Shown here piece after piece: positions 39,014 through 47,553 of a stretch of DNA of 64,000 nt (position 1 is the stretch's first letter; each line of letters begins with the position of its first letter). Position numbers and translations under genes: made by a program. The notes under the pieces were generated by a model. It searched no databases. It was not told where the DNA came from and worked only from the letters and a program-made list of their open reading frames with translations. The DNA lies in the NCBI RefSeq assembly GCF_008704425.1, contig NZ_CP023696.1:4256501-4320500 (forward strand), written 5' to 3'. Source of the stretch: Streptomyces fradiae ATCC 10745 = DSM 40063. GTDB taxonomy: Bacteria; Actinomycetota; Actinomycetes; Streptomycetales; Streptomycetaceae.

Positions 39014-39976
39014 ATGCTGCATGAGTACAGGTCACAGCCGCGGCTGTCACTGAACAGTAACGAAGAAGAAATGGGCCTGCTGCTCGCCCCTCGCCTGGCG
39101 TACTTCGCGGCCGTCGCCCGGCACGAGCACGTGACGCGCGCCGCGCACGAGACGGGGGTCCCGCAGTCCACCCTGTCGCGGGCCGTGGCCCGGCTGGAGG
39201 AGGACCTGGGCGTCACCCTCTTCGCCCGCAAGGGCCGCGCCCTGTCGCTGACCCCGGCGGGCCGCACGTTCCTGCTGTCGGTGGAGCGGGCGCTGGGCGA
39301 GGTGGAGCGGGCCGCCGAGGCGGTGCGCGCCGACGTGGACCCGACGGCGGGGCGCGTCGCCTTCGGGTTCCTGCACACCATGGGCTCGGAGACGGTGCCC
39401 GCGCTGCTGCGGGCGTTCCGCGCCGACCACCCCAAGGTCCGCTTCACGCTCGTCCAGAACTACGGGGAGGCCATGATCGAGCGCCTCCGGGCGGGCGAGC
39501 TGGACCTCTGCCTGACCTCGCCGGTGCCCGACGCCCCGGACCTGGTGGGGCGCCGCCTGGACGAGCAGCGGCTGCGGCTCGTCGTGCCGGACGACCACCG
39601 GCTGGCCGGCCGCAAGCGGATCCGGCTGGCGGAGGCGTCCGACGAGGTGTTCGTGACCCTGGAGCCCGGCTACGGGCTGCGCCGCATCACCGACGACCTG
39701 TGCGCCGAGGCGGGGTTCCGGCCGCGCGTGGCGTTCGAGGGGGAGGAGGCCGAGACGCTGCGCGGGCTGGTCGCCGCGGGGCTGGGCGTCGCCCTGCTGC
39801 CGCCGCCCGCGGTGCCCCGGCCGGGCGTCGTGGAGCTGACGGTGACGGCGCCGCGCGCGGTGCGCGAGATCGGCGTCGCCTGGCAGGCGGGGCGCCCGGA
39901 CACGCCCCCGGTGGCGGCCTTCAAGAAGTTCCTGCTCTCCCGCCGCGGCCGGCTCCTGGGCGTGGCCGAGCAGTAG
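39014..39976 (+). CDS. LysR-family transcriptional regulator
   Basis: A 320-residue protein from ATG 39014. Residues 20-80 form the LysR helix-turn-helix (LLLAPRLAYFAAVARHEHVT, RAAHETGVPQSTLSRAVARL, EEDLGVTLFARKGRALSLTP), followed by the effector-binding domain (RVAFGFLHTMGSETVPALLR to the C-terminus). Divergent from the MFS gene; the 63-base spacer is the natural operator. The first 20 residues before the HTH are unusual, and a start at ATG 39071 (MGLLLAPRLAYF) would give the canonical N-terminus. Confidence 0.88.
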   Translation: MLHEYRSQPRLSLNSNEEEMGLLLAPRLAYFAAVARHEHVTRAAHETGVPQSTLSRAVARLEEDLGVTLFARKGRALSLTPAGRTFLLSVERALGEVERAAEAVRADVDPTAGRVAFGFLHTMGSETVPALLRAFRADHPKVRFTLVQNYGEAMIERLRAGELDLCLTSPVPDAPDLVGRRLDEQRLRLVVPDDHRLAGRKRIRLAEASDEVFVTLEPGYGLRRITDDLCAEAGFRPRVAFEGEEAETLRGLVAAGLGVALLPPPAVPRPGVVELTVTAPRAVREIGVAWQAGRPDTPPVAAFKKFLLSRRGRLLGVAEQ

Positions 39977-40205
39977 CGCACCGGGCGCGCGGCGGCGGGC
40001 GGTGCGGGGCAGTGCGGGGCGCGGCGGCGGGGCGATCGGGCGGCCCCCGGCATCCCGCGGCGCCGTACGGGTACCCGCACCGCATGTCCAGGTACGACGG
40101 CCCCCGCCCCCGCAGGACGCGGACGCCCGAACCCCTCGCGGCGCCCGTGACCGGGCGGCCGCGGAAGGCCCCGGCACCCCCCGCCCCCGCCGCGCCCCCC
40201 GCGCC

Positions 40206-40979
40206 TCAGGGCCGCAGCGAGCGGCCGAACCCGGCCGCCAGCGGCATCCGCAGCCCCAGCGGCGGCGGCGCCGCGAACGCGTCGGTGACCGGCCGGCTGT
40301 ACGGGCGGTCGAAGAGGGAGCCGAGCACGAAGTCGGCCGCCAGGGACAGGACCTCGTCGTGGTGCTGGCGCAGCGCGTGCCCGTCCGAGTGGACCTCGAA
40401 GCGGCAGGTCGACCGGTTCGCCTTCTTGGCCCGCACGGCCAGCCGGTAGGAGAGGTCCGGATGGGCGGTCGCGTCGGTCGTGCCGTGCACGATCATCACC
40501 TGACGGCCCGCCAGCTGCCGCACCGGCTCCGGCTCCGCCGCCACGTCGTCCTCCGGCAGCCACGGCGCGAGCGCCAGCACCGACGCGACCGCTGCGTGCC
40601 CGGCCGTCCGCAGCGCGGCCCGCCCGCCCATACCGTGGCCCACCAGGCAGACCGGCACGTCCCCGTGACGGCGCACCACCTCCGCGACCGCCCACCGCGC
40701 GTCCTGCGCGAGCAGCGCGTCGGCCCCGTTCCAGCCGCGCCCCCGGTACCGCACCACGTGCGCGGCCAGCCCGTCGCCCCGGCCGGCCCGCACCAGGCGC
40801 CGCGCCAGCGGCAGCAGCGCGGCGCGGTGCAGCGGCGAGGCGCGCCGCGCCGACTCGGGCGCGCCGTCCGGCAGGAGCAGCACCACCCCTCCCACCGCCG
40901 TCGCGTCCGACCCGCCGAGGGACCGCCCCAGACGCGGCTGCCGACCGCCGCCGGGCCCAACAAGTGCGTGGTGTGCCAT
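40206..40979 (-). CDS. Alpha/beta-hydrolase-fold protein lacking the nucleophile serine
   Basis: A 257-residue protein with the order of an alpha/beta hydrolase of dienelactone hydrolase type: GGVVLLLPDGAPESARRASP, VVRYRGRGWNGAD, DVPVCLVGHGMGGRAALRTA, VMIVHGTTDATAHPDLSYRL and EVHSDGHALRQHHDEVLSLA. At the nucleophile elbow the expected G-x-S-x-G reads G-H-G-M-G, so the catalytic serine is replaced by glycine, while Asp (TTDAT) and His (DGHAL) regions remain. It may bind rather than hydrolyse. Divergent from adenosine deaminase. Confidence 0.78.
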   Translation of the reverse strand: MAHHALVGPGGGRQPRLGRSLGGSDATAVGGVVLLLPDGAPESARRASPLHRAALLPLARRLVRAGRGDGLAAHVVRYRGRGWNGADALLAQDARWAVAEVVRRHGDVPVCLVGHGMGGRAALRTAGHAAVASVLALAPWLPEDDVAAEPEPVRQLAGRQVMIVHGTTDATAHPDLSYRLAVRAKKANRSTCRFEVHSDGHALRQHHDEVLSLAADFVLGSLFDRPYSRPVTDAFAAPPPLGLRMPLAAGFGRSLRP

Positions 40980-41003
40980 GGCAGAACAGTCTCAGAAGAG
41001 GAG

Positions 41004-41022
41004 GTGTACGCCACCCGTACAC
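41004..41022. promoter_or_regulatory. Inverted repeat in the hydrolase-add intergenic region
   Basis: GTGTACG-CCACC-CGTACAC has perfect 7-base arms. It lies 25 bases from the hydrolase start and 91 bases from the adenosine deaminase start. It differs from the CTACGCGCGTAG sites, so a different regulator would use it. Confidence 0.5.
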
Positions 41023-41112
41023 GCGGTCACTGTTCCGTATCGAGTGAACGCGGAGCCGGCGGGCCGCCCGCGCCCGCCGGACGCCCGCCGACCCCCGGAA
41101 GAAGGACCCCAC

Positions 41113-42270
41113 ATGACCATCCGGTACCCCGCCACCCCGACCGCCGACCAGATCCGCCGCGCGCCGAAGGTCCTGCTCCACGACCACCTCGACGGGGGCC
41201 TGCGACCCGGCACGGTCGTCGACCTCGCCCGCGCCCGCGGCTACGAGGCACTGCCCGAGACCGACCCCGAGCGGCTCGGCCGGTGGTTCCGCGAGGCCGC
41301 CGACTCCGGCTCGCTGGAGCGCTACCTGGAGACCTTCGCCCACACCTGCGCCGTCATGCAGACCCGCGACGCCCTCTTCCGGGTCGCCGCCGAGTGCGCC
41401 GAGGACCTCGCCGACGACGGCGTCGTCTACGCGGAGGTGCGCTACGCCCCGGAGCAGCACCTGGAGGGCGGCCTCACCCTCGACGAGGTCGTCGCCGCCG
41501 TCAACGAGGGCTTGCGCGAGGGCGAGCGCCGCGCCCGCGCACGCGGCCGGCGCATCCGCGTGGGCGCGCTGCTCACCGCGATGCGGCACGCCGCCCGTTC
41601 CCTGGAGATCGCCGAACTCGCCAACGCCCACCGCGACGACGGCGTCGTCGGCTTCGACATCGCGGGCGCCGAGGCCGGCCACCCGCCCACCCGCCACCTC
41701 GACGCCTTCGAGTACCTCAAGCGGGAGAACAACCACTTCACGATCCACGCCGGGGAGGCGTTCGGGCTGCCGTCGATCTGGCAGGCCATCCAGTGGTGCG
41801 GCGCCGACCGCCTCGGCCACGGCGTGCGGATCATCGACGACATCCGGGTCGCCGACGACGGCACCGTCACGCTCGGCCGGCTCGCCGCGTACGTGCGCGA
41901 CAAGCGCATCCCGCTGGAGATGTGCCCCAGCTCCAACCTCCAGACCGGCGCCGCCGCCTCCTACGCCGAGCATCCGATCGGCCTGCTCCGCCGCCTCCAG
42001 TTCCGGGTCACCGTCAACACCGACAACCGTCTGATGTCCGGCACCAGCATGACCCGGGAATTCGAGCTGCTGACCGAGGCATTCGGCTACACGCTCGACG
42101 ACATGCGGTGGTTCACCGTCAATGCGATGAAATCAGCATTCATTCCTTTCGATGAACGACTGGCCATGATCAATGACGTGATCAAGCCCGGATACGCCGA
42201 ACTGAAGTCCGAATGGCTGTTCCGGCAGAACGGCTCCACCAGCGCATCCGGCCAGCGAGAGGCCCCATAA
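41113..42270 (+). CDS. add: Adenosine deaminase
   Basis: A 385-residue enzyme preceded by GAAGAAGGA. Zinc ligands and catalytic residues are visible: LLHDHLDGGLRPGTV (His-x-His), FTIHAGEAFGLPSIW (His and Glu), RLGHGVRIIDDI, and VTVNTDNRLMSGTSM (Asp pair). It deaminates adenosine and deoxyadenosine to inosine forms, joining the salvage genes nearby. The last 150 bases have a lower GC content than the rest of the gene. Confidence 0.95.
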   Translation: MTIRYPATPTADQIRRAPKVLLHDHLDGGLRPGTVVDLARARGYEALPETDPERLGRWFREAADSGSLERYLETFAHTCAVMQTRDALFRVAAECAEDLADDGVVYAEVRYAPEQHLEGGLTLDEVVAAVNEGLREGERRARARGRRIRVGALLTAMRHAARSLEIAELANAHRDDGVVGFDIAGAEAGHPPTRHLDAFEYLKRENNHFTIHAGEAFGLPSIWQAIQWCGADRLGHGVRIIDDIRVADDGTVTLGRLAAYVRDKRIPLEMCPSSNLQTGAAASYAEHPIGLLRRLQFRVTVNTDNRLMSGTSMTREFELLTEAFGYTLDDMRWFTVNAMKSAFIPFDERLAMINDVIKPGYAELKSEWLFRQNGSTSASGQREAP

Positions 42271-42404
42271 GGGCGCCCTCCGTGCGATAGGGGAACGGCC
42301 GCGCATTCCCGACCCGGCCCCCTTCGGTGTTTGCGGGCCGCCCCGCGTGCTGGCTAGGTTGCGGAACCGCTCATGCCCCCGATTCCCCCCAAGGACGAAT
42401 TTCG

Positions 42405-42728
42405 ATGAAGCAGTCCGCTGCCAAGTCCCTCGGTGTCGCCGCGCTCGGCGCCGCTTTCGCCGTCTCCGCTGCCGGCAGCGCCTCCGCGCTCACCGCCGTC
42501 CCCACCGGACCCGTCCTGGCGACCGCCACCCAGGCCCTGCCGGTCGCGCAGACCGTCTCCACCCTGCCCGGCGGCTCGGGTGAGACCGCCACCATCGCCG
42601 AAGGCGTCCTCGACGCCGTCACCGGCGCCGCGCCCGCCGTCCCCGTCAACACCCCGCTCGACCCGGTCGTCGGCCTCCTCGGCGGCCTCCCCGTCGGCGG
42701 CGCCCTCCCCGTCGCCGGCCTCGGCTGA
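42405..42728 (+). CDS. Small secreted protein, function unknown
   Basis: A 107-residue protein from ATG 42405 after AAGGACG. N-terminal signal peptide (VAALGAAFAVSAAGSASA, cleavage near residue 28), then a short hydrophobic, Pro/Gly/Val-rich mature part ending LLGGLPVGGALPVAGLG. It shares this layout with the protein at 49425-49760: signal peptide, about 80 residues, and a VVG-LLGGLLP-like end. No enzyme motif is seen. It may be a surface or spore-wall protein, but this is a guess. Confidence 0.75.
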   Translation: MKQSAAKSLGVAALGAAFAVSAAGSASALTAVPTGPVLATATQALPVAQTVSTLPGGSGETATIAEGVLDAVTGAAPAVPVNTPLDPVVGLLGGLPVGGALPVAGLG

Positions 42729-42745
42729 CCACCCCGCACACAAGC

Positions 42746-42786
42746 CGGCGGTGGGCGCGCGCCCGAGAGGCGCGCGCCCACCGCCG
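42746..42786. terminator. 18-bp perfect-stem hairpin
   Basis: CGGCGGTGGGCGCGCGCC (42746-42763) pairs fully with 42769-42786 around loop CGAGA, just after the secreted-protein gene and before the convergent PspC gene. Confidence 0.85.
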
Positions 42787-42864
42787 TATGTCGTACGGGT
42801 CATGCCGGATGTACCGGACGTGCCGGCGGGGAGCGCCGGAGGCGCCGGCCGGCCGCGGCGGGCC

Positions 42865-43065
42865 CTACCAGGCCGTGCTCGCGGGCTTCTCGGCCGGCAG
42901 CAGCATCCACAGCGCCAGGTAGAGCAGGAACTGCGGCCCCGGCAGCAGACAGGACACGACGAACATGACCCGCATCGTCGTCGCCGAAGTGCCGAAGCGC
43001 CGGGCCAGCGCCGCGCACACTCCGCCGATCATGCGTTCGTCACGGGGGCGGGCAAGTGCGGCCAT
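42865..43065 (-). CDS. PspC-domain membrane protein
   Basis: A 66-residue protein preceded by AAGGAGCCCACC. Sequence RPRDERMIGGVCAALARRFG followed by a membrane helix (MRVMFVVSCLLPGPQFLLYL, ALWMLLP) is the complete minimal PspC domain, linked to envelope stress sensing. It is monocistronic and convergent with the secreted-protein gene. Confidence 0.88.
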   Translation of the reverse strand: MAALARPRDERMIGGVCAALARRFGTSATTMRVMFVVSCLLPGPQFLLYLALWMLLPAEKPASTAW

Positions 43066-43154
43066 GGTGGGCTCCTTCGTCAGGGGCTTCGCGGAAGCCG
43101 CTCCGGCTTCCGGTGCATTCATCCTCCCCCGCCTACCCCGGACAAAGCATCGGA

Positions 43155-43748
43155 CTACGGGGCGATCCCGACCCTGGGAATCCTCGGGGTCGCCCCCTGA
43201 GGGGCATCCTCCCGACGCAGGGCACCGCCCCTCCGCCGCCTCCTCCCCGAGGCGGGCTCCGCCCCGGCCCCCGCACGCGGTCCCGCCACCCCGCCGCCCG
43301 GCGCCGCGTCCAGCCTGCGGCGCAGCCGCGCCCGCCACGCCGGAACCACCGCCACATGCGCCAGCGCCACCCCAGCGGTGTTCAGCAGCACCGCGTCCAC
43401 ATCCACCACCCGGCCCGGCACCGCCGTCTGCAACAGCTCGATCCCGAGCGACACCAGCGCACCCGCCGCCACCGTCCGCACCAGCGAAGCCCACCGCGCC
43501 ACGTCCAGCCGCGCGTCCGCCAGCGGCAGCAGCACCCCCAGCGGCGCCAGCAGCACCAGACCCTCACCGATCCGCCGCGCCGCCTCCGCCGGACCCAGCG
43601 CCAGATCGGCCTTGATCCCCGCCAGCGGCTCCAGATTCGCCGCCGTCACCCACATCACGTCCAGCGGCCGCAGCGTCAGCCACCCCACGAGCAACAGATG
43701 GACGAAGAGAAGAGCGAGCCCCGCCACGCGGTAGCGGATGGCGGCCAT
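43155..43748 (-). CDS. VanZ-like membrane protein
   Basis: A 197-residue protein with four to five hydrophobic segments: VAGLALLFVHLLLVGWLTLR, GEGLVLLAPLGVLLPLADAR, TVAAGALVSLGIELLQTAVP and VDVDAVLLNTAGVALAHVAV. The polar GRVVDVDAVLLNT and IELLQ patches are the VanZ signature. VanZ proteins give low-level teicoplanin resistance or act in the envelope; no van operon is present here. The C-terminal 50 residues are Arg/Gly/Ala-rich and extend past the family fold. Confidence 0.82.
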   Translation of the reverse strand: MAAIRYRVAGLALLFVHLLLVGWLTLRPLDVMWVTAANLEPLAGIKADLALGPAEAARRIGEGLVLLAPLGVLLPLADARLDVARWASLVRTVAAGALVSLGIELLQTAVPGRVVDVDAVLLNTAGVALAHVAVVPAWRARLRRRLDAAPGGGVAGPRAGAGAEPASGRRRRRGGALRREDAPQGATPRIPRVGIAP

Positions 43749-44354
43749 GCCGCCCGAACCTTGACGCTGCACGCCCCCCAAGACGCACCCCCCGGCAGGA
43801 TCGGTTCCTCTTTCTTTCTGAGGCGCGTTGCGCCTCCGGGGCGCTGTGAGCGGGTCCCGAGCCGCCCTCCGTGCTCGGCCCTCCTTCGTCGGGCGCTGCG
43901 CGCGGACGTCGTCTCGGCACCCGCGCGCCCCTTCGGCTCCACGCGCGGCCCCGTGCCGTGCCCGTCAGGCGCCCCGTCGCCCCGGCCCGCGGTCGGCCTT
44001 CTGGTCTCGTGCCGTGCCCTCGGGCGTCCGTCGCCCCGGCCCGCGGTCGGCCTTCTGGTCTCGTGCCGTGCCCTCGGGCGTCCGTCGCCCCGGCCCGCGG
44101 TCGGCCTTCTGGTCTCGTGCCGTGCCCTCGGGCGTCCGTCGCCCCGGCCCGCGGTCGGCCTTCCGGCCCCGCGCCGCGTCCGTCAGGGGCCCGGCCCTGC
44201 CCCACACGGCTTCCGGCCCCGCATCGCCTCCACCGCGTCACGGCCCCCGGCGCAGCTCTGCCCACCCGGCAACACCACCCACCACCCACACCGCCCCCAC
44301 GACCCAGCAGCGGGGAGGTCCCGTCCCGTCGGCGGCAGCCGAAGGCGAGCCCCC
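43749..44354. other. 600-bp gap with 54-bp repeats
   Basis: No gene recognised. The middle (43979-44165) is the 54-bp tandem repeat. The segment 43800-43960 is ordinary GC-rich DNA that must contain the vanZ-like promoter. Confidence 0.5.
43979..44165. repeat. 54-bp tandem repeat, three full copies plus a partial
   Basis: GCCCCGGCCCGCGGTCGGCC starts at 43979, 44033, 44087 and 44141, exactly 54 bases apart; the full copies are nearly identical and the fourth breaks off around 44165. 54 is a multiple of 27, like the 27- and 81-bp repeats elsewhere in the window. Confidence 0.9.
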
Positions 44355-45038
44355 TCAGGGCGCCCGGGTCGGCAGGGGGGACTCGGGGCGGGCCTTCACC
44401 GACGCGTCGCAGACGTACCGCCGCACCGGATAGTCGCCCGGCCCGCCCAGGGGCACCGTGCCGCGCACCGACGCCGCGCCCCACTCGCCGTACGTGCAGA
44501 CGATCTGCGCCAGCGCCGCCGGCGGCAGGTCCTCGGGCTGGCGGCTCAGCCGCAGCGAACCCTCCGGGTCGCCCGCCCGGCCCGCCGCCACCTTCAGCGG
44601 CTCGTCCAGGTACGTCGTGAAACCGGCCTGCCGCTCACGCTCCGACGGCCGCTCCCGCAGCGCGTCCAGCAGCGCCTGCGCCGTCTCCACCCGCGCGTCC
44701 TCGCCCGACGCGCCGCCCTCCGGCCGCACGGTGCGGGACACCGGTTCCAGGCCCGACGCGCACACCAGGTACACCCGCGTCGGCACCCCCGCGTCCTGCG
44801 GGGCCGCCTCCGGCAGGCTGCACGGCACCCGCGACGGCGCGCCGCCCGCGTCGACCGGTACCGACGTCGTACGGATGCCGCACCCGGCGGTCAGCGCCGC
44901 CAGTACGGCCGCCGAGGCCAGCGCCCGCCGGCCCCGGCCGGTCCGGGGCCCGGCAGCCCGGCGCCCCGCGAGCCGGAGTCCCGCGGCCCGGAGTCCGGCA
45001 GCCCGGCGCCGGTCCGTCCGTGCCGCCGCGTCAGCCAC
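44355..45038 (-). CDS. Lipoprotein of the AfsQ locus (AfsQ3-like)
   Basis: A 227-residue protein from GTG 45038, overlapping the histidine kinase stop by 8 bases. N-terminal 45 residues are Arg/Ala-rich, then a hydrophobic stretch and lipobox LAALTAGC. The outside part (RVPCSLPEAAPQDAGVPTRV, YLVCASGLEPVSRTVRP, ALLDALRERPSERERQAGFT, QIVCTYGEWGAASVRGTVP, YPVRRYVCDASV) contains several cysteines and resembles GerMN-type lipoproteins. The same gene order occurs at the afsQ locus in S. coelicolor, where it likely helps signal sensing. Confidence 0.78.
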   Translation of the reverse strand: MADAAARTDRRRAAGLRAAGLRLAGRRAAGPRTGRGRRALASAAVLAALTAGCGIRTTSVPVDAGGAPSRVPCSLPEAAPQDAGVPTRVYLVCASGLEPVSRTVRPEGGASGEDARVETAQALLDALRERPSERERQAGFTTYLDEPLKVAAGRAGDPEGSLRLSRQPEDLPPAALAQIVCTYGEWGAASVRGTVPLGGPGDYPVRRYVCDASVKARPESPLPTRAP

Positions 45039-46689
45039 GCGCTCGCCGCTCGCCACTGTCCCGCTCCCCGTCGTCCCCTGAACCGTCGTTCCCCCGGCCG
45101 TTCCCCCGGCCGTCGCGGCCGGTGCCGCCCTCCCCGGCGCCCCCGTCACCGCCCTCCCCGTCGCCCGCCGCGGCCGACGAGCCGTCGCGGGGCAGCCGCA
45201 GCGTGAACACCGCGCCGTCCCCGTCCGGCGAGTTGGCCGCGGTGATGTCGCCGCCGTGGACCAGCGCGTTCTCCATCGCGATCGAGAGGCCGAGCCCGCT
45301 GCCCTCCGAGCGGGGCCGGGACGCGCTCGCCTTGTAGAACCGGTCGAACACGTGCGGCAGCACGTCCTCCGGGATGCCCGGCCCGTGGTCGCGCACCCGC
45401 ACGATCAGATCGTCGCCGGACGTCCGCACCGACACCCGCACCGGCGAACCGCCGTGCTTCAGCGCGTTGCCGATCAGGTTGGCGAGTATGACGTCCAGCC
45501 GGCGCGGGTCCAGCCGCCACACGATGCCCCGCTCGGCGTCCAGCTCCACCGCGTCCAGCCACGCCCGCGCGTCGATGCACGCCGTGACCTGGTCGGCCAC
45601 GTCCACGTCGTCCAGGACCAGCTTCGCCGTACCGGCGTCGAACCGCGTGACCTCCATCAGGTTCTCCACCAGCGTGTTCAGCCGCCGCGTCTCGCTGATC
45701 ACCAGGGTCACCGCGGGCGCCACCATCGGGTCCAGGCTGTCCTGCTCCTCCTCCAGGACCTCCGTCACCGCCGTCAGCGCCGTCATCGGCGTACGCAGCT
45801 CGTGCGACATGTCGGCCACGAACCGGCGGCTGGACTCCTCCCGCGCGCTCATGTCCGCGACCTTCTTCTGCAGGCTCTCCGCCGCGCCGTTGAACGTCCG
45901 GGCCAGCTCCGCCAGCTCGTCCGTGCCCGACACCCGCAGCCGCGTGTCCAGCTTGCCCTCGCCCAGCCGCCGCGCCGCCTCGCCCAGCCGGTGCACCGGC
46001 TTCAGCACGGTCGTCGCCGCCACCTGCGCCAGCAGCGCCGACCCCAGCAGGGCCAGCAGCGTCGCCACGCCGAGCGACCAGCCGAGCGAGGCGAGGTCCT
46101 GCCGCTCCGGCTCCAGCGACTTCAGCATGTACCCGGTCGGCCCGCCGCCGATCACCCGCGTCCCGCCCACCAGGTACGGCGTGCCGCGCAGGTTCGTCCG
46201 CAGCCAGAACACGTGGTACGAGTGCCGGTTGCCCGCCGTGAGCTCCTGCTCCTCGTCGACCGCGGCCCGCAGCGACGCCGGCACGTCCCGCAGGGTGAAC
46301 CGGTCCGGGTCCGAGACCCCCACGATCGGCTTCCCCGCGTCCCGCTCGCCCAGCAGCACCACGCTGTACCCGCCGCCGCCCTGCGCCATCAGTTCGGCGG
46401 TGTGCCGCAGCTCCTCCTGCGTGGGCCGCAGCGGCAGCGCCGCCGCCCGGTTCTGCATCTCCTGCTTGAAGTCGCCGAGCGCCGCGTCCTGCGTACGCGT
46501 GAGCACCGCCTCGCGGTTCAGCCAGTACGCGATCCCCGACGCCGACACCGCCGCCGTCAGCGCGACCAGCCCGAACACGACGATCAGCCGCACCCGCAGA
46601 CTCGTCCACCGCCGGCCCGCGCCCGGCGCTCCCCGCCCGCCCCTCACGGCACCGTCCGGCGTGCCGTCCCGCTCCCCGCGCATGCTCAC
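45031..46689 (-). CDS. afsQ2: Sensor histidine kinase AfsQ2
   Basis: A 552-residue membrane kinase from GTG 46689 (GTGA overlap with afsQ1). Two membrane helices (LIVVFGLVALTAAVSASGIA and LGVATLLALLGSALLAQVAA) flank an extracellular sensor domain of about 150 residues; then HAMP, HisKA with FVADMSHELRTPMTALTAVT (phosphorylated His), and HATPase with NLIGNALKHGG and RVRDHGPGIPEDV plus GSGLGLSIA. The C-terminal 45 residues are a Gly/Asp/Glu-rich tail. It phosphorylates AfsQ1; in S. coelicolor the pair controls antibiotic production and nitrogen response on glutamate media. Confidence 0.92.
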   Translation of the reverse strand: MSMRGERDGTPDGAVRGGRGAPGAGRRWTSLRVRLIVVFGLVALTAAVSASGIAYWLNREAVLTRTQDAALGDFKQEMQNRAAALPLRPTQEELRHTAELMAQGGGGYSVVLLGERDAGKPIVGVSDPDRFTLRDVPASLRAAVDEEQELTAGNRHSYHVFWLRTNLRGTPYLVGGTRVIGGGPTGYMLKSLEPERQDLASLGWSLGVATLLALLGSALLAQVAATTVLKPVHRLGEAARRLGEGKLDTRLRVSGTDELAELARTFNGAAESLQKKVADMSAREESSRRFVADMSHELRTPMTALTAVTEVLEEEQDSLDPMVAPAVTLVISETRRLNTLVENLMEVTRFDAGTAKLVLDDVDVADQVTACIDARAWLDAVELDAERGIVWRLDPRRLDVILANLIGNALKHGGSPVRVSVRTSGDDLIVRVRDHGPGIPEDVLPHVFDRFYKASASRPRSEGSGLGLSIAMENALVHGGDITAANSPDGDGAVFTLRLPRDGSSAAAGDGEGGDGGAGEGGTGRDGRGNGRGNDGSGDDGERDSGERRARG

Positions 46690-47363
46690 GCGGGCGCGTC
46701 GAGCCGGTAGCCGACCCCGCGCACCGTACGGATCAGGGTCGGCGACGACGGCACGTCCTCCACCTTCGCCCGCAGCCGCTGCACGCACGCGTCCACCAGG
46801 CGCGAGTCGCCCAGGTAGTCGTGCTCCCACACCAGCCGCAGCAGCTGCTGCCGCGACAGCGCCTGGCCCGGCCGGCGGCTCAGCTCCAGCAGCAGCCGCA
46901 GCTCGGTCGGCGTGAGCTGCAACTCCTCGCCGTTCTTCGTCACCGTCATCGCGGACCGGTCGATGACCAGCGCCCCGAAGGTCGCCGAGTCCGTCGTCTC
47001 CCGCTCGCCGCGCCGCAGCACGGCCCGGATCCGGGCGTCCAGCACCCGGCCCTGCACCGGCTTCACGACGTAGTCGTCCGCTCCCGACTCCAGACCGACG
47101 ACCACGTCGATGTCGTCGCTGCGCGCCGTCAGCAGGATGATCGGCAGCTGGTCCGTGCGCCGGATGCGCCGGCACACCTCGAAACCGTCGATACCGGGCA
47201 GCATCACGTCCAGGACGATCAGGTCCGGCCGCTGTTCCCGGAGCAGTTTCAGGCCGTCCTCACCCGTCGCCGCGGTGGCCACGCGGTGGCCCTGGCGGGA
47301 CAGCGAGAGTTCGAGGGCCGTGCGGATGGCGTCGTCGTCCTCGATCAGCAACAGGAAAGGCAC
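46686..47363 (-). CDS. afsQ1: Response regulator AfsQ1 (OmpR/PhoB family)
   Basis: A 225-residue regulator from GTG 47363. Receiver domain: LLLIEDDDAIRTALELSLSR (acidic pair), LIVLDVMLPGIDGFEV (phosphorylated Asp), ILLTARSDD and VVKPVQ (Lys). C-terminal winged helix: LQLTPTELRLLLELSRRPGQ, ALSRQQLLRLVWEHDYLGDS, RLVDACVQRLRAKVED and IRTVRGVGYRLDA. The length equals that known for S. coelicolor AfsQ1, supporting the GTG start over ATG 47381. Divergent from sigQ with an exact AfsQ1 box between them. Confidence 0.95.
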   Translation of the reverse strand: MPFLLLIEDDDAIRTALELSLSRQGHRVATAATGEDGLKLLREQRPDLIVLDVMLPGIDGFEVCRRIRRTDQLPIILLTARSDDIDVVVGLESGADDYVVKPVQGRVLDARIRAVLRRGERETTDSATFGALVIDRSAMTVTKNGEELQLTPTELRLLLELSRRPGQALSRQQLLRLVWEHDYLGDSRLVDACVQRLRAKVEDVPSSPTLIRTVRGVGYRLDAPA

Positions 47364-47454
47364 GGCGTCATTCTGTCCCATGGGAGGAGACGAGTTCGAC
47401 CTGTGAGCGCTCCCACGGCGCCTCCGGTACCGGACCGGTATGCCGAAGACCCCT

Positions 47455-47470
47455 GTGACACGCCTGTGAC
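47455..47470. promoter_or_regulatory. AfsQ1 binding box upstream of sigQ
   Basis: GTGAC-N6-GTGAC (47455-47459 and 47466-47470) fits the published AfsQ1 consensus GTNAC-N6-GTNAC exactly. It lies between afsQ1 and sigQ, 84 bases upstream of the sigQ ATG, matching known AfsQ1 activation of sigQ. Confidence 0.85.
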
Positions 47471-47553
47471 AGTCGACAGACACCGTCATGAACTGGCCTC
47501 GGCAGTCTTCTTTCCACACCGACGAGCCGACTCCACGACGACAGGGGGGCGTG

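Noticed and set aside
39700..40449. Plus-strand frame over the LysR 3' end and the hydrolase gene
   Set aside because: It is antisense to a gene with a clear alpha/beta hydrolase pattern and has no domain of its own.
44355..45149. Longer start for the AfsQ-locus lipoprotein upstream of 45038
   Set aside because: It would overlap more than 100 bases of the histidine kinase gene; GTG 45038 gives the usual 8-base coupling and a normal distance to the lipobox.
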